Below, in pieces: positions 18,105-28,226 of a stretch of DNA of 54,689 nt (positions within the stretch are counted from its first letter, which is position 1; each line of letters begins with the position of its first letter). A program made the translations under genes and the position numbers. Source of the DNA: Polyangiaceae bacterium (GTDB taxonomy: Bacteria; Myxococcota_A; Polyangia; Polyangiales; Polyangiaceae); the NCBI GenBank assembly GCA_016933275.1, contig JAFGBI010000147.1, positions 1 to 54,689 on the forward strand, in the 5' to 3' direction. The notes under the pieces were generated by a model. The model saw only the letters and a list, made by a program, of their open reading frames with translations, ran no database searches and had not been told where the DNA came from.

Positions 18105-18679
18105 TCTCCGGAGACGGAACCAACGGTAGCGGAACGAGCAACGGTCGCCCGCTGCGCACGTTCGTCGCCTACGTCGAGGACCAGCCGGGCGTCCTGAATC
18201 GGATCGCGTCGCTGTTCCGCCGCCGTGGCTACAACATCGCCTCGCTGAACGTCGGCCGCACTCACGAGCCGGGGACCTCCCGTCTGACGATGGTCGTCGA
18301 AGCGGACGAGACCACGGCGTGCCTCCTCGAGGCGAACCTCTACAAGCTGGTCAACGTGATCAGCGTCGACGACATCACCAATCTCGCCACCGTCGTCCGC
18401 GATCTCGCCCTGGTCAAGGTGCGAGCCGTTGGAAACGACCGCGCCGACGTGCTCCAGATCGGCGAGTTGTTCCGGGCCCGGGTCGTCGACGTCAGTGATG
18501 AGACGATGACCTTCGAGATGACCGGTACGCAGGACAAGATCGTGGACCTACTGGCGCGCCTCCGGCCGTTTGGCATCGTCGAAATGGTCCAGACCGGCGC
18601 CATCGCGATGACCCGCGGGGCCGAGAGCCGCGCGTCGTCCGTCGCCCACCGACCGAGTATCCTGCCCCCCCCACCGTGA
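18101..18679 (+). CDS. ilvN: Acetolactate synthase small (regulatory) subunit
   Basis: A 192-residue regulatory subunit. An N-terminal ACT domain ([30 protein letters not shown]) binds valine and passes feedback inhibition to IlvB; the second domain continues with [27 protein letters not shown] sequence, in outline, and ends in a typical [19 protein letters not shown]. Length is slightly above the usual 160-175 because of an N-terminal Gly/Ser/Asn stretch and a C-terminal tail. ATGA overlap with ilvB. The last codons overlap a GTG that is in frame with leuA. Confidence 0.97.
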
Positions 18680-18759
18680 ACGTCGGCGGCGGCGTGCCGC
18701 CCGGCGCGCCGCACGCGCGCGTCCCGTCACCCGACGGGCCTCAGCTGGAGAATAGCGAA

Positions 18760-20436
18760 ATGAGCACCGAATCCATACCACGTCCCCCCGAGCAGTATGT
18801 CCGCATGTTCGACACGACGCTCCGTGACGGCGAGCAATCGCCGGGCGCGACCCTCACGTCGGAGGAGAAGCTCGAGGTGGCGCTGGTTCTTTCGCGGCTG
18901 GGTGTCGACGCGATCGAAGCCGGCTTCCCCGCCGCATCGGACGATGACCTTTTCGCGGTCCAGACCATCGCCGAGAAGGTCGGGGTCACCCCGGTCGAGG
19001 GCCGACCGAACCACCACCCACCGATCATCTGCGGCCTGGCTCGCGCCCGCGAAGCGGATATCCAGCGCGCATGGGAGGGCGTCCGTCCGGCGCGCTTTCC
19101 GCGCGTTCACACGTTCATCGCGACATCGCCAATCCACCGTGAACATAAGCTCCGAATGTCCCGGGAGCAGGTGCTGGCGAAGACGCGCGACATGGTGAGC
19201 TTCGCACGGAGCTTGTGCCCCGACATCGAGTTCAGCCCCGAAGACGCCGGGCGCACTGAGCCCGAATTTCTGTACGAGGTGCTCGCCGTCGCCATCGAAT
19301 GCGGCGCCACGACCTTGAACATCCCCGACACCGTCGGCTACACGATGCCGCACGAGTTCGGGGCCCTCATCGCCGGTATCAAGGAGAACGTTCCCGGCAT
19401 CGATCGAGCCATCATCTCCACCCATTGCCACAATGACCTGGGCCTCGCGACGGCGAACACGCTCGCGGGGATCGTCGCGGGCGCACGCCAGGCAGAGGTG
19501 ACGATCAACGGGATCGGCGAACGCGCGGGCAACTGCGCGCTCGAGGAGCTCGTGATGGCGTTGCAGACGCGCCGCGTCGTCCTCGGTCTGGAGTCCGGGA
19601 TCGATACCACCCAGCTGATGCGGTCGAGCAAGCTGGTCAGCATGAGGACCGGAATCGTCGTCCAACCCAACAAGGCAATCGTCGGTGCGAACGCCTTCGC
19701 CCACGAGTCGGGCATCCATCAGGATGGAATGCTCAAGCACCAGGAGACGTATGAGATCATGCGCCCGGAGATGGTCGGCGCGGTGCGTACGCGCCTCGTC
19801 ATGGGCAAACACTCCGGGCGCCATGCGTTCGCCGTTCGCCTGCGTGAGCTCGGTCACGTCCTCGACGAGCTGGCGCTGGAGAAGGCCTTCAACCGGTTCA
19901 AGACGCTGGCCGACAAGAAGAAGTCGATCACGGACGCAGACCTCGAGGCGCTGGCCGAGGCGGAGGCCGAGGGCCGTGAGGAGTACTTCGCGTTGGAGGC
20001 CTTGAAGGTGGCCTGCGGCAGCAAAGGACCGGCGACGGCCCTGGTGTGCCTGAAGGGCCCCGACGGCGTGGTGACCCACGAGGGCGCGGGGACCGGGCCA
20101 GTCGACGCCGTGTTCAAGGCGATCGACGCCCTGGTGCAGGCTCCGAGCGAGCTACTGGAGTACACGGTGCACGCGGTGACCGAGGGCATCGATGCGCTAG
20201 GCCAGGTCAGCGTGCGGGTCGCCGCCCAGAGCGAGGGCTCCAAGATCAACCCCCAGTACGAGCACACGCAGCCGCGGATCTTCCACGGCCACGGCGCGGA
20301 GACCGACATCATCGCCGCCAGCGCCAAGGCCTACGTGGCGGCGCTCAATCGCCTGCTCGCGGCGCTCCAGCCCGAGCACCGGCGGCGCATGCGGAGCGTC
20401 CCCCCTTCCGCCTCGGCCTCCAATACGACGTCCTAG
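18760..20436 (+). CDS. leuA: 2-Isopropylmalate synthase
   Basis: A 558-residue enzyme making 2-isopropylmalate from 2-oxoisovalerate and acetyl-CoA, the first step of leucine synthesis. The TIM-barrel domain begins [17 protein letters not shown], with metal-binding [13 protein letters not shown] and GIGERAGN. The C-terminal LeuA regulatory domain, site of leucine feedback, starts near residue 400 ([17 protein letters not shown]). The ATG at 18760 is chosen for its GGAG at 18747-18750; a GTG at 18676 overlapping the ilvN stop would add 28 residues without family likeness. It is the third structural gene of the ilv-leu unit. Confidence 0.96.
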   Translation: MSTESIPRPPEQYVRMFDTTLRDGEQSPGATLTSEEKLEVALVLSRLGVDAIEAGFPAASDDDLFAVQTIAEKVGVTPVEGRPNHHPPIICGLARAREADIQRAWEGVRPARFPRVHTFIATSPIHREHKLRMSREQVLAKTRDMVSFARSLCPDIEFSPEDAGRTEPEFLYEVLAVAIECGATTLNIPDTVGYTMPHEFGALIAGIKENVPGIDRAIISTHCHNDLGLATANTLAGIVAGARQAEVTINGIGERAGNCALEELVMALQTRRVVLGLESGIDTTQLMRSSKLVSMRTGIVVQPNKAIVGANAFAHESGIHQDGMLKHQETYEIMRPEMVGAVRTRLVMGKHSGRHAFAVRLRELGHVLDELALEKAFNRFKTLADKKKSITDADLEALAEAEAEGREEYFALEALKVACGSKGPATALVCLKGPDGVVTHEGAGTGPVDAVFKAIDALVQAPSELLEYTVHAVTEGIDALGQVSVRVAAQSEGSKINPQYEHTQPRIFHGHGAETDIIAASAKAYVAALNRLLAALQPEHRRRMRSVPPSASASNTTS

Positions 20437-20448
20437 CCGACCACCATC

Positions 20449-20514
20449 GGTGAGCGCCGCGCAGCGATCCGGCCGGCGCTCACCGCCGTTCGCAGCCCTT
20501 CGCCAACGGTTGGC
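20449..20514. promoter_or_regulatory. Two hairpins between leuA and cimA
   Basis: GGTGAGCGCC (20449-20458) with GGCGCTCACC (20475-20484) forms a perfect 10-bp stem and 16-base loop; GCCAACGGTTGGC (20502-20514) is a second perfect hairpin. No T-run follows. They lie in the 108-base gap within the operon and may set the ratio of leuA to cimA expression by partial termination or mRNA processing. Confidence 0.5.
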
Positions 20515-20544
20515 AACCAACAGCTCTTCTCGGACAACATCGCC

Positions 20545-22236
20545 ATGGCCCGCATCGCCGAAACCACCGCCTCGACCCACGTATCCATCTACGACACGAC
20601 ATTGCGCGACGGCACGCAGGGCGAGGGTGTGTCGATCACGGCACGGGACAAGATCCGCATTGCGAAGCGCCTCGACGAGCTGGGGGTCGATTTCATCGAG
20701 GGCGGATGGCCAGGCTCGAACCCGAAGGACGCGGAGTTCTTCCAGCGGGCGCGCGAAACCGAGTGGCGTCACGCGGTGATCACGGCCTTCGGCGCGACGC
20801 GGCGTGCCAAACTGGACCCCGAGGCCGACGGGAGCGTCCGTGCCCTGCTCGACTCTGGAGCCGCCGTCTGCACCATCTTCGGCAAGTCATGGACACTCCA
20901 CGTCGAGGAGGTGCTGCGGATCCGCCTCGACGAGAACCTGCGTATGATCGAGGAGACGGTCGCGTACCTGACGCAGAACGGGCGCCGCGTGATCTACGAC
21001 GCTGAACACTTCTTCGACGGCTACACCGCTGACGCCGGTTACGCCATCGAGACGCTGCGCGCCGCCCAGCGTGGCGGCGCCGAGGTGTTGGTGCTGTGCG
21101 ATACGAACGGGGGCAGCCTGCCGTGGCAGGTGGAGGCCGCGGTGAGCGAGGTCGGGCGTGCTCTCGAACATCCGCTCGGTATCCACACCCACAACGACAC
21201 GGACTGCGCCGTCGCCAACAGCCTGGCAGCAGTACGCGCTGGCGCGCGCCACGTCCAGGGAACCGTCAACGGGCTCGGCGAGCGCTGTGGCAACGCCAAT
21301 CTCAGCGTGGTGATCCCGAACCTCGAGTTGAAGCTTGGGCTTCGGTGCCTCCCGGAGGGTCGACTGGTCGAGATCGGCGAGACCTCCCGCTTCGTGGCGG
21401 AGGTGACGAACCACACCCTCGACGAGCGTATGGCCTACGTCGGTCGGAGCGCGTTCGCGCACAAGGCGGGCGTACATGTGTCAGCGATGCGACGCCACGG
21501 CGCGAGCTACCAACACGTCGACCCCGCGGTGGTCGGAAACACCATGCGCGTCCTCGTCAGCGAGCTGTCCGGGCGCGCCAACGTCCTCAGCAAGGCCGAG
21601 GAGCTCGGCGAGGCGCTGGCAGAAGGGGTCGAGGACGCAGCCGTGCGAGCCATCAAGGAGGCGGAATCCCGGGGCATGTCCTACGAGGGAGCGGAGGCGA
21701 GCGTCGCCCTCTTGCTCCGGCGCCGGCAACCGGATCACCAAACGCTCTTCGAGATCCTGGACTACAAGGCGGAGGTCGGCCGCCGGCAGGGAACCGACAC
21801 CTTCGCCGAGGCCACGGTCAAGCTTCGTGCCGGGCAGGACGTGATGCACACGGTCGCGGAGGGCAACGGACCAGTGGCTGCCCTCGACGCCGCGTTGCGC
21901 AAGGCGCTCACCCCACTTTTCCCCGCGCTCGAGCACATCCACCTCACGGACTACAAGGTCCGCATCCTCGACAGCACGGGCGGCACGGAGGCGGTGACGC
22001 GCGTGCTCATCGACTTCTCCGATCTACACGGATCGTGGAGCACCGTCGGTGCATCACCGAACATCATCGAGGCCTCGCTGGACGCCGTCGTCGACGGCAT
22101 CGAGTGGGGCCTACTGAAGACCGGGGAGAGTCGGGTAGAGCTCGACCCGACCGATGTGTTGGTTCGATCGGTGCGTGGCCGTCCGTCGGACCCCCCTCCT
22201 CCCCCATCTCGCAGCCACACACCGGACAAGCAATGA
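20545..22236 (+). CDS. cimA: (R)-Citramalate synthase
   Basis: A 563-residue enzyme of the LeuA/homocitrate synthase superfamily that condenses pyruvate and acetyl-CoA to citramalate, opening the threonine-independent route to isoleucine. The opening YDTTLRDGTQGEGVSIT and the segment DFIEGGWPGSNPKDAEFF are diagnostic for the CimA clade (TIGR00977 type) as opposed to LeuA. Metal and catalytic motifs HTHNDTDCAVANS and GLGERCGNANL are present, and a C-terminal LeuA-type regulatory domain follows (TDYKVRILDSTGGTEAVTRV). The product is carried on by LeuCD and LeuB, which are encoded nearby. ATGA overlap with leuB. Confidence 0.95.
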   Translation: MARIAETTASTHVSIYDTTLRDGTQGEGVSITARDKIRIAKRLDELGVDFIEGGWPGSNPKDAEFFQRARETEWRHAVITAFGATRRAKLDPEADGSVRALLDSGAAVCTIFGKSWTLHVEEVLRIRLDENLRMIEETVAYLTQNGRRVIYDAEHFFDGYTADAGYAIETLRAAQRGGAEVLVLCDTNGGSLPWQVEAAVSEVGRALEHPLGIHTHNDTDCAVANSLAAVRAGARHVQGTVNGLGERCGNANLSVVIPNLELKLGLRCLPEGRLVEIGETSRFVAEVTNHTLDERMAYVGRSAFAHKAGVHVSAMRRHGASYQHVDPAVVGNTMRVLVSELSGRANVLSKAEELGEALAEGVEDAAVRAIKEAESRGMSYEGAEASVALLLRRRQPDHQTLFEILDYKAEVGRRQGTDTFAEATVKLRAGQDVMHTVAEGNGPVAALDAALRKALTPLFPALEHIHLTDYKVRILDSTGGTEAVTRVLIDFSDLHGSWSTVGASPNIIEASLDAVVDGIEWGLLKTGESRVELDPTDVLVRSVRGRPSDPPPPPSRSHTPDKQ

Positions 22237-23351
22237 AAGCCACCATCGTCCTCCTACCGGGTGACGGCATCGGTCCCGAGATCGTCGCCGAGGCACAGAG
22301 GGTCCTCGAACGCGTCGGCGAGCTCTTCGGTCACGAGTTCACCTTCGACTCGCACCTCGTAGGTGGCGCGTCCATTGATGCCTGCGGTGTGCCGGTGACA
22401 GAGAGAACCATGACCGCCTGCCGAAGCGCAGATGCGATCCTGCTCGGTGCCGTCGGCGGCCCCCAATGGGACGACCCGGCGGCAACCGTCCGCCCCGAGC
22501 AGGGACTGTTCGCTCTGCGCGAACGCCTCGGCCTCTACGCCAACATCCGCCCGGTGCGTGCCTTCGACGAACTGGGTGAACGTGCCTCACCCCTGCGCCC
22601 GGAGCGGGCAGCCGGGGTGGACATCGTGATGGTGCGAGAGCTCACGGGCGGGCTCTACTTTGGCACGCCGCGATTCCGCGAGGTGGTGGACGGCGAGCGC
22701 CGCGCCGTCGACACGATGGTATACACCGAGCTCGAGATCCGACGAGTCGTTCGCCGCGCGTTCGAGATCGCTCGGAGCCGACGTCGTCGACTCACCTCCG
22801 TCGACAAGGCCAACGTGCTCGAATGCTCTAGACTGTGGCGTCAGGTCGTCCGTGAGGTGGCCGATGGGTACCCCGACGTGAAGGTCGAGCACCAGCTGGT
22901 GGACTCCTGCGCGATGCGACTCGTGACCAGCCCCGCGAGCTTCGACGTGATCGTCACCGAGAACCTGTTCGGCGACATCCTGTCCGACGAAGCGGCGGTG
23001 GTAACGGGTTCGCTCGGGATGCTGCCGAGCGCGTCCCTCGGGGACGGCCGGTGCGGCCTATACGAGCCCATCCACGGATCAGCGCCCGACATCGCGGGAC
23101 GTGGCATCGCCAACCCGCTGGGCACCATCCTCAGCGCGGCGCTTCTGCTTGAGGAGAGCCTCGGGCTCCGAAAAGAGGCCGCTGCGGTCGAACGTGCCGT
23201 GCTTCGGGCCCTCGCCAGCGGAGCCCGCACGGCGGATCTCGGTGGAGGCAGAGACGCACTGACGACCCGGGCGATGGGTGAGGCCGTGCTCGGCCGCCTG
23301 GAGCGACCGTCGCGGCTCGCCGGGGCACCCCCGGAAGCAGCCCGAGGATAG
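22233..23351 (+). CDS. leuB: 3-Isopropylmalate dehydrogenase
   Basis: A 372-residue NAD-dependent decarboxylating dehydrogenase acting on 3-isopropylmalate, and on 3-methylmalate in the citramalate route. Family motifs: LLPGDGIGPEIV at the start, LLGAVGGPQWD, VRELTGGLYFGTPR, SVDKANVLECSRLWR, VTENLFGDILSDEAAV, and YEPIHGSAPDIAGRGIANP. Start ATG 22233 overlaps the cimA stop (ATGA). It closes the ilvBN-leuA-cimA-leuB unit; the dense stem-loop at its end suggests the transcript stops here. Confidence 0.97.
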   Translation: MKATIVLLPGDGIGPEIVAEAQRVLERVGELFGHEFTFDSHLVGGASIDACGVPVTERTMTACRSADAILLGAVGGPQWDDPAATVRPEQGLFALRERLGLYANIRPVRAFDELGERASPLRPERAAGVDIVMVRELTGGLYFGTPRFREVVDGERRAVDTMVYTELEIRRVVRRAFEIARSRRRRLTSVDKANVLECSRLWRQVVREVADGYPDVKVEHQLVDSCAMRLVTSPASFDVIVTENLFGDILSDEAAVVTGSLGMLPSASLGDGRCGLYEPIHGSAPDIAGRGIANPLGTILSAALLLEESLGLRKEAAAVERAVLRALASGARTADLGGGRDALTTRAMGEAVLGRLERPSRLAGAPPEAARG

Positions 23352-23369
23352 CCGGGCGGCTCGCTCGGG
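23341..23369 (+). terminator. Hairpin at the leuB stop codon
   Basis: CCCGAG (23341-23346) pairs with CTCGGG (23364-23369), with AGCCG/CGGCT as an inner stem. It spans the leuB stop codon. No U-run, so the terminator role is likely but not certain. Confidence 0.4.
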
Positions 23370-23425
23370 CATTCGCACGCGATTCGCCCCAAGCGTCAGC
23401 AGCCAGACGGGAAGCCACCCAGGCT

Positions 23426-23456
23426 TTCGACGATCTCGGCGAAGCTCTGCTATCCT
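23426..23456 (+). promoter_or_regulatory. Candidate promoter of the tail-anchored protein gene
   Basis: TTCGAC (23426-23431), 19 bases, TATCCT (23451-23456). Transcription would begin near 23463, about five bases before the ATG at 23468. Confidence 0.35.
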
Positions 23457-23467
23457 GAAGCCTCCCC

Positions 23468-26095
23468 ATGGCTGCGACGCGCAAGCGCACCGAAATCGCT
23501 GGCACGGCTCCGGAGGCTCGTCCGGACGCCGCGGAGCTCGAGTGGGGCCTCGACGACGAGGAGAACGTCCCGACACCGGTGCCCCCCGCGCGCAGGACCT
23601 CGCCGGGCTCGGAGAAAGCTCGGTTCGTGGTCGACCCCCAGCCCAGGACCCGCGAAACCACCGGGCTCGAGCTGGCGGAGATTGACGACCAGCGCCAGGC
23701 CGCCGACTCGATCAACGACGAGCTCGAGGTCTCCATCCCGACGGCCTGGTCTCCTGGTCGTTCCGCCCCCGCCCTGCCCAGAACACCCCTGCCCGGCCCT
23801 GCGTCGACACCGACCCCGGCCGTCGGGGACGAGATCGGAGAGGAGCTCGATCTCGCGCGAGCCAGCGAGGCGCCATCCGTACCCGCGATCCACGCTCCGG
23901 TAGATTTCGGCTCTGTGCCTCCTCCCGGCCTGGGGATCCCACCGGTGCCGAGCTTCGACGCCCGGCCACCGAGCGTGAGGGGAGCGGGAGAGGAATTCGG
24001 GTTCGATGCCAAGTCGAAACCCCCAGCGCAGATGGGGGCTGAAGAGTCGGCTGGCGTCCCCATGGCGGGCTCGTCGTCGACTTCCGCGAGGTCGCTCGCC
24101 AACTCGCCTGCCGCTGCCCCGGCGGCAGTTGCGGAGCAGCCGCTCCCCGAGATCGACCGCGAGCTTGTCCGGATCGGTCGTGGGGACACAGCAGCCGCCT
24201 TCGAGCTGGACCAGCGGGCGCACCCCGCCCACCTCGACCTTGGCGCTGATCTCGAGGTGGATCCGCATGCCTTGGTCGACGCAAGCCGCTCGCGACGTTC
24301 GGCGGCCCACCCAGGCGAGCCCGAGCCGGCCGAACCTGTCGCGCCGCGAGCGCTCGGGACGCCAACCGCCACCACCACCTCTGCTGCTGGCAGCTCCGCA
24401 CCACGACCCGGGGCGGTTCCCTTCGTGCAACCGCCGCCGGTCCCCGTCATCCATCACACACCAGTGCCGGACGTGCCCGAGCTCGATCTCTCCGCGGTGA
24501 ATCGGTCCTCACAGCCTCCGGGCGGCACCCGACCCACCGCGAGCGCCCGACCACCCAACGGTGGCCCGAGTCCGCAACAACCGTCTCGGGCCCCGGGGGC
24601 CGCACCGCGACCGTCGTTCCGATCCCCGGCCGCCGTGACGCCAACCGTCAGCAATCCCCCGAGAGGGCAGAGCGCGGCTCCTCCCAGCAACGCCGCAGCC
24701 AGGGTGAGCAACCGGCCGCAGTCGGCCACATCCATCGCACCTGGCGCAGCCAGAGCGAAGGCGTCCGGGGTGCTGGCGGTCGGGATGTGGCAGGATACGC
24801 AGGGCAGCGAGGGTAGCGGCGGCCCCCGCGAATACACGTTCGAGCCGAGCGGCGATACCGACGTCCCGCTGGAGATCGAGGGCCCGAGCCGTCCGTCGGC
24901 CGCCGCACCACAGCGGAGCCTCGGTCCTCCGCCCCCGCCAACCTCGTTCGACATGGACTTCGACGAGTTCGCAGACGACGCGGTCGCCGCGTCGCTCGAG
25001 GTCGCAGCGACGTCGCGGTGTGCGGCGAACGCCGGAGCAGACGGGAAGCCGTTGCCCAGGGGCCGAACCCCCAACATCACGACGATCGTGGTCCCCCCCG
25101 ACCAGGTCCAGCGCGTCGCCGCCTACCCACCGCCCCCCCCCAACAGCCTCGTCGGCCCGCTCTACACCCTCCGGGTCTTTGTCCGGCGCCTCGCGCTGGA
25201 AAGGGAGGTCCGCGCCACTCGCGCTGCGCTCGCTCATGCCGAACGCGATCGCGACACGGCGCTGGCCAACGTGTTCATGACCCACCGCGAACAGCTCCGT
25301 AGCGTGGAGCAGCTGTCGTCGGAACTAGACGCCGTCCGCGGCACGGCCATGGAGGCAAGGGGACAAGGCGATGATTTGGCGCACCTTAGCACCGAATACC
25401 AGCAGCGACAGCGCGAGCTCTCCACTCGGGCAACCGACGCCGAGCGAGTCATCGCAGCACATCGCCAGGTGGAGGCGGCTCGGGGCGAGGTCTATCGCCA
25501 GCGGCAGGCGGACTTCAACCGAGCGGCGGGGAAGTTCCGCCGCCTCCAGATCGAACACCGCAACGCCGTAACCGCGGAGGCGACGGGCGCCAGTATGAGG
25601 CCAGGGGGGCAGAGTGGACCGGAAGCGGCGAAGGTCGAGGCACAACTCACCGCGCTCTATCCCCAGGCGAAGCGTCTCCAGTCGGTGATGGAGGAAGCGC
25701 GGCGGGAGCTCACGGCGGCGGAGGATGCGACGCGAGAGGCCGAGGGGCGCTTCAAGGTGATCGAGGCCGAGCGCAAGGCGGTGGACCTTTGGTACGCGCG
25801 ACAGACGAGCAAGGTCGGCGCGAACCTCGCCAACGCCGAGGTCGCCTACCTGACGGCCCGCGCAGACGTGGTGCGGGCAGCGCTCTCGGTGGGCGCGGCC
25901 AAGCTCGATGGGCGGACGCTCGACCTCATTCGCGAGCACGACCACCGAGTGTATGACCACGCATTCGCGCACCGGCGATCCCTGCTCGCTCGCGACTCGT
26001 TCGACGCATTCCAGTACCGGCAGGGTCTCTTGACGGGCGGAGTGCTCACGGTCGCAGCCGTCCTCAGCGGCCTCGCGTGGGTGCTGTTCGGCTAG
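23468..26095 (+). CDS. Large disordered, coiled-coil, tail-anchored protein of unknown function
   Basis: An 875-residue protein not recognised as a known family. Residues 1 to about 540 are low complexity, rich in Pro, Ala, Ser, with acidic patches (LEWGLDDEEN, MDFDEFADD), and are probably disordered in the cytoplasm. A short ordered linker (TTIVVPPDQVQRVAAYPPPP, then SLVGPLYTLRVFVRR) leads into about 270 residues of long charged helices with coiled-coil character (EREVRATRAALAHAERDRDT and onward). The last 25 residues (LLTGGVLTVAAVLSGLAWVL) form the only transmembrane helix, ending two residues before the C-terminus, so this is a tail-anchored inner-membrane protein. It sits between leuB and marR-leuCD on the same strand with its own promoter. 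A scaffold role is possible but unproven. Confidence 0.85.
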   Translation: MAATRKRTEIAGTAPEARPDAAELEWGLDDEENVPTPVPPARRTSPGSEKARFVVDPQPRTRETTGLELAEIDDQRQAADSINDELEVSIPTAWSPGRSAPALPRTPLPGPASTPTPAVGDEIGEELDLARASEAPSVPAIHAPVDFGSVPPPGLGIPPVPSFDARPPSVRGAGEEFGFDAKSKPPAQMGAEESAGVPMAGSSSTSARSLANSPAAAPAAVAEQPLPEIDRELVRIGRGDTAAAFELDQRAHPAHLDLGADLEVDPHALVDASRSRRSAAHPGEPEPAEPVAPRALGTPTATTTSAAGSSAPRPGAVPFVQPPPVPVIHHTPVPDVPELDLSAVNRSSQPPGGTRPTASARPPNGGPSPQQPSRAPGAAPRPSFRSPAAVTPTVSNPPRGQSAAPPSNAAARVSNRPQSATSIAPGAARAKASGVLAVGMWQDTQGSEGSGGPREYTFEPSGDTDVPLEIEGPSRPSAAAPQRSLGPPPPPTSFDMDFDEFADDAVAASLEVAATSRCAANAGADGKPLPRGRTPNITTIVVPPDQVQRVAAYPPPPPNSLVGPLYTLRVFVRRLALEREVRATRAALAHAERDRDTALANVFMTHREQLRSVEQLSSELDAVRGTAMEARGQGDDLAHLSTEYQQRQRELSTRATDAERVIAAHRQVEAARGEVYRQRQADFNRAAGKFRRLQIEHRNAVTAEATGASMRPGGQSGPEAAKVEAQLTALYPQAKRLQSVMEEARRELTAAEDATREAEGRFKVIEAERKAVDLWYARQTSKVGANLANAEVAYLTARADVVRAALSVGAAKLDGRTLDLIREHDHRVYDHAFAHRRSLLARDSFDAFQYRQGLLTGGVLTVAAVLSGLAWVLFG

Positions 26096-26113
26096 CTCGG
26101 GGTACGGCGCGTC

Positions 26114-26131
26114 GGCGCCCTAACGGGCGCC
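26114..26131 (+). terminator. Hairpin after the tail-anchored protein gene
   Basis: GGCGCCC (26114-26120), TAAC, GGGCGCC (26125-26131): a perfect 7-bp stem 18 bases after the stop codon. A second GCCCC/GGGGC hairpin lies at 26183-26197. No T-run. Confidence 0.45.
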
Positions 26132-26290
26132 CCCCGGGGTGGCGCGCGGAGGCGTTCTCCCCACGCCGCCGCTGGCGCCCGCGCCCCAAGCCGGGGCTCC
26201 GATCGCCTGCTGGGTCGAGGGCATGGTCGTGATTGCCGCTCCACCATCGCCGAAGTCCCGGAGCCACCAGGAAGGCACTTGCGCAGATAC

Positions 26291-26310
26291 TTAACCTTGG
26301 TTAATAATAT
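26291..26310 (+). promoter_or_regulatory. Palindromic operator and -10 element of marR-leuCD
   Basis: TTAACCTTGGTTAA (26291-26304) is a perfect 14-bp palindrome in a short AT-rich island, which stands out in this genome. TAATAT (26305-26310) next to it is a good -10 hexamer; TTGCGC at 26279 is a weak -35 with a long spacer. Start of transcription would be near 26317, seven bases before the marR ATG. A dimeric MarR protein bound here would block the promoter. Confidence 0.65.
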
Positions 26311-26323
26311 CCCCATATCAACA

Positions 26324-26779
26324 ATGCGCCCGAACCGGCCCGCCATCCACGAGGCCATCTCGACCCTGATCCGCCTCACCGAGGCGTTTCGGCGGCGGCG
26401 CGGGCAGTTGGCCCGGGGTGCCGGCATCACCGAGCACCAATGGGCAGTGCTCGAGGAGATCTCCACGGAGCATTTCATGCCAAGCATGTTCGCGCGAGAG
26501 AACTCGAGCTCCCCGGCAGCGGTTTCCAAGGTCATCCGTCAGCTCGTCGAGAAGGGTCTGGTGAAGGTCTCGCTCTCGAAGAGCGACGGTCGGCAACGCA
26601 GCTACGGCCTGACCGCGCACGGCCGCCGCGCAATGGCGGAGCTACGCGAGGCGAGGCAGTCCGCCATCGCGAACGTTTGGCTCGCCCTCGACCACCGCGA
26701 TGTGAGCGAGTTCGTCCGCGTCGGCCGCGAACTCACAGCGCGTCTCGAGCAGTACGCGCAAGAGACAGACAAGGAGTGA
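26324..26779 (+). CDS. MarR-family transcription regulator
   Basis: A 151-residue winged-helix regulator. A dimerising N-terminal helix ([19 protein letters not shown]) is followed by the DNA-binding core [33 protein letters not shown] and the wing [20 protein letters not shown], and by C-terminal dimerising helices. The TTG at 26279 would place the palindromic operator inside the gene, so the ATG at 26324 is chosen. It precedes leuC by only 7 bases and probably regulates itself and leuCD through the palindrome at 26291. The effector is unknown; MarR proteins often sense small carboxylic or phenolic compounds, so a leucine-pathway intermediate is possible. Confidence 0.88.
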   Translation: MRPNRPAIHEAISTLIRLTEAFRRRRGQLARGAGITEHQWAVLEEISTEHFMPSMFARENSSSPAAVSKVIRQLVEKGLVKVSLSKSDGRQRSYGLTAHGRRAMAELREARQSAIANVWLALDHRDVSEFVRVGRELTARLEQYAQETDKE

Positions 26780-26786
26780 CGGCATC

Positions 26787-28208
26787 ATGGGAAGGACGCT
26801 TTACCAGAAGGTCTTCGAGCGCCACACGGTGCAGGAGCTGCCCTCCGGGCAGTACCAGCTCTTGATGGGGCTCCACCTCATCCACGAAGTAACGTCTCCT
26901 CAGGCGTTCAGCATGATCGAGGAGCGAGGGCTCTCGGTGATGTTCCCCGAGCGCACGTTCGCCACGGTGGACCACATCGTCCCCACCACGTCCCAGCTCC
27001 GCCCCTACGCTGACTCGCTCGCAGAGCAGATGATGGCCGCGCTCGAGCGCAACACCCGGCGGCACGGCGTGCGGCTGTTCGCGCCGGAGACTGGGGATCA
27101 GGGGATCGTCCACGTCGTGGGGCCCGAGAAGGGCCTCACCCAACCGGGCATGACGATCTGCTGCGGTGACTCGCACACCGCGACGCATGGGGCGTTCGGC
27201 GCCATCGCCTTCGGGATCGGCACCTCCCAGGTGCGCGACGTGCTCGCGACCCAGACGCTCAGCATGAGCAAGCTGAGGGTGCGCCGGATCGAGGTCCACG
27301 GGCGGCTGCGACCGGGCGTCTACGCCAAGGACGTGATCCTCCATATCATCGGACTGCTCGGGGTGAAGGGCGGCGTCGGCTACGCCTACGAGTACGCGGG
27401 CGACGTCTTCGACCGGATGACGATGGACGAACGGATGACCGTCTGCAACATGAGTATCGAGGGGGGGGCGCGAGTGGGCTACGTGAACCCTGACCGCACG
27501 ACCTACGAGTACCTCCGCGGCCGCGAGCACGCCCCGAAGAGAGCGGCGTGGGACGAAGCACTGGCATACTGGGAGTCGATCCGAAGCGATGCCGACGCCG
27601 TCTACGACGATTTGGTCCGGATCGCGGCAGAGGACGTCGAGCCGATGGTCACCTGGGGGATCACCCCGGGCCAATCGACGAGCATCTCGGGACAGATCCC
27701 CACCGTGGAGTCGTTCGCGGAGGCGGACCGGGATTCGGTCCGCGAGGCCTACGAGTACATGGGTGTCTCGCCGGGACAGCCGATCACCGGCACGCGCATC
27801 GACGTCGCCTTCATCGGTTCCTGCACCAACGGCCGCCTCAGCGATTTCGAGGCCGTGATCGAGCTCATCCGGGGACGCGGATTCAGGGTCAGGGAACACG
27901 TACAGGCACTCGTGGTGCCCGGCTCCCAGGAGGTCAAGCGAGCCATGATCGAACGTGGCTACGATCGCATCTTCACCGAGGCCGGGTTCGAGTTCCGCGA
28001 GGCGGGCTGTTCGATGTGCCTGGCGATGAACCCCGACAAGCTCCAAGGCCGCCAGGTGAGCGCCTCCGCTTCAAACCGCAATTTCAAGGGGCGGCAGGGG
28101 TCGCCGACCGGTCGCACGCTCTTGATGAGCCCGGTCATGGTGGCCGCTGCCGCGTTCGCCGGCGAGGTGACCGACGCCCGGCAGCTCTTCGGGCTGCCCA
28201 ACGCATGA
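26787..28208 (+). CDS. leuC: 3-Isopropylmalate dehydratase large subunit
   Basis: A 473-residue [4Fe-4S] aconitase-family subunit that isomerises 2- to 3-isopropylmalate, and citramalate to 3-methylmalate in the CimA route. Cluster ligands are visible: Cys346 in GSCTNGR, Cys408 and Cys411 in CSMC. Other marks are [30 protein letters not shown] and [12 protein letters not shown]. The length is normal. It lies 7 bases after marR and 18 bases before leuD, so the three form one unit separate from the ilv-leu block. Confidence 0.97.
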   Translation: MGRTLYQKVFERHTVQELPSGQYQLLMGLHLIHEVTSPQAFSMIEERGLSVMFPERTFATVDHIVPTTSQLRPYADSLAEQMMAALERNTRRHGVRLFAPETGDQGIVHVVGPEKGLTQPGMTICCGDSHTATHGAFGAIAFGIGTSQVRDVLATQTLSMSKLRVRRIEVHGRLRPGVYAKDVILHIIGLLGVKGGVGYAYEYAGDVFDRMTMDERMTVCNMSIEGGARVGYVNPDRTTYEYLRGREHAPKRAAWDEALAYWESIRSDADAVYDDLVRIAAEDVEPMVTWGITPGQSTSISGQIPTVESFAEADRDSVREAYEYMGVSPGQPITGTRIDVAFIGSCTNGRLSDFEAVIELIRGRGFRVREHVQALVVPGSQEVKRAMIERGYDRIFTEAGFEFREAGCSMCLAMNPDKLQGRQVSASASNRNFKGRQGSPTGRTLLMSPVMVAAAAFAGEVTDARQLFGLPNA

Positions 28209-28226
28209 GCATCGAGGAGGACGACC

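Noticed and set aside
18727..20079. 450-codon minus-strand frame opposite leuA
   Set aside because: Shadow of leuA caused by GC-rich third positions.
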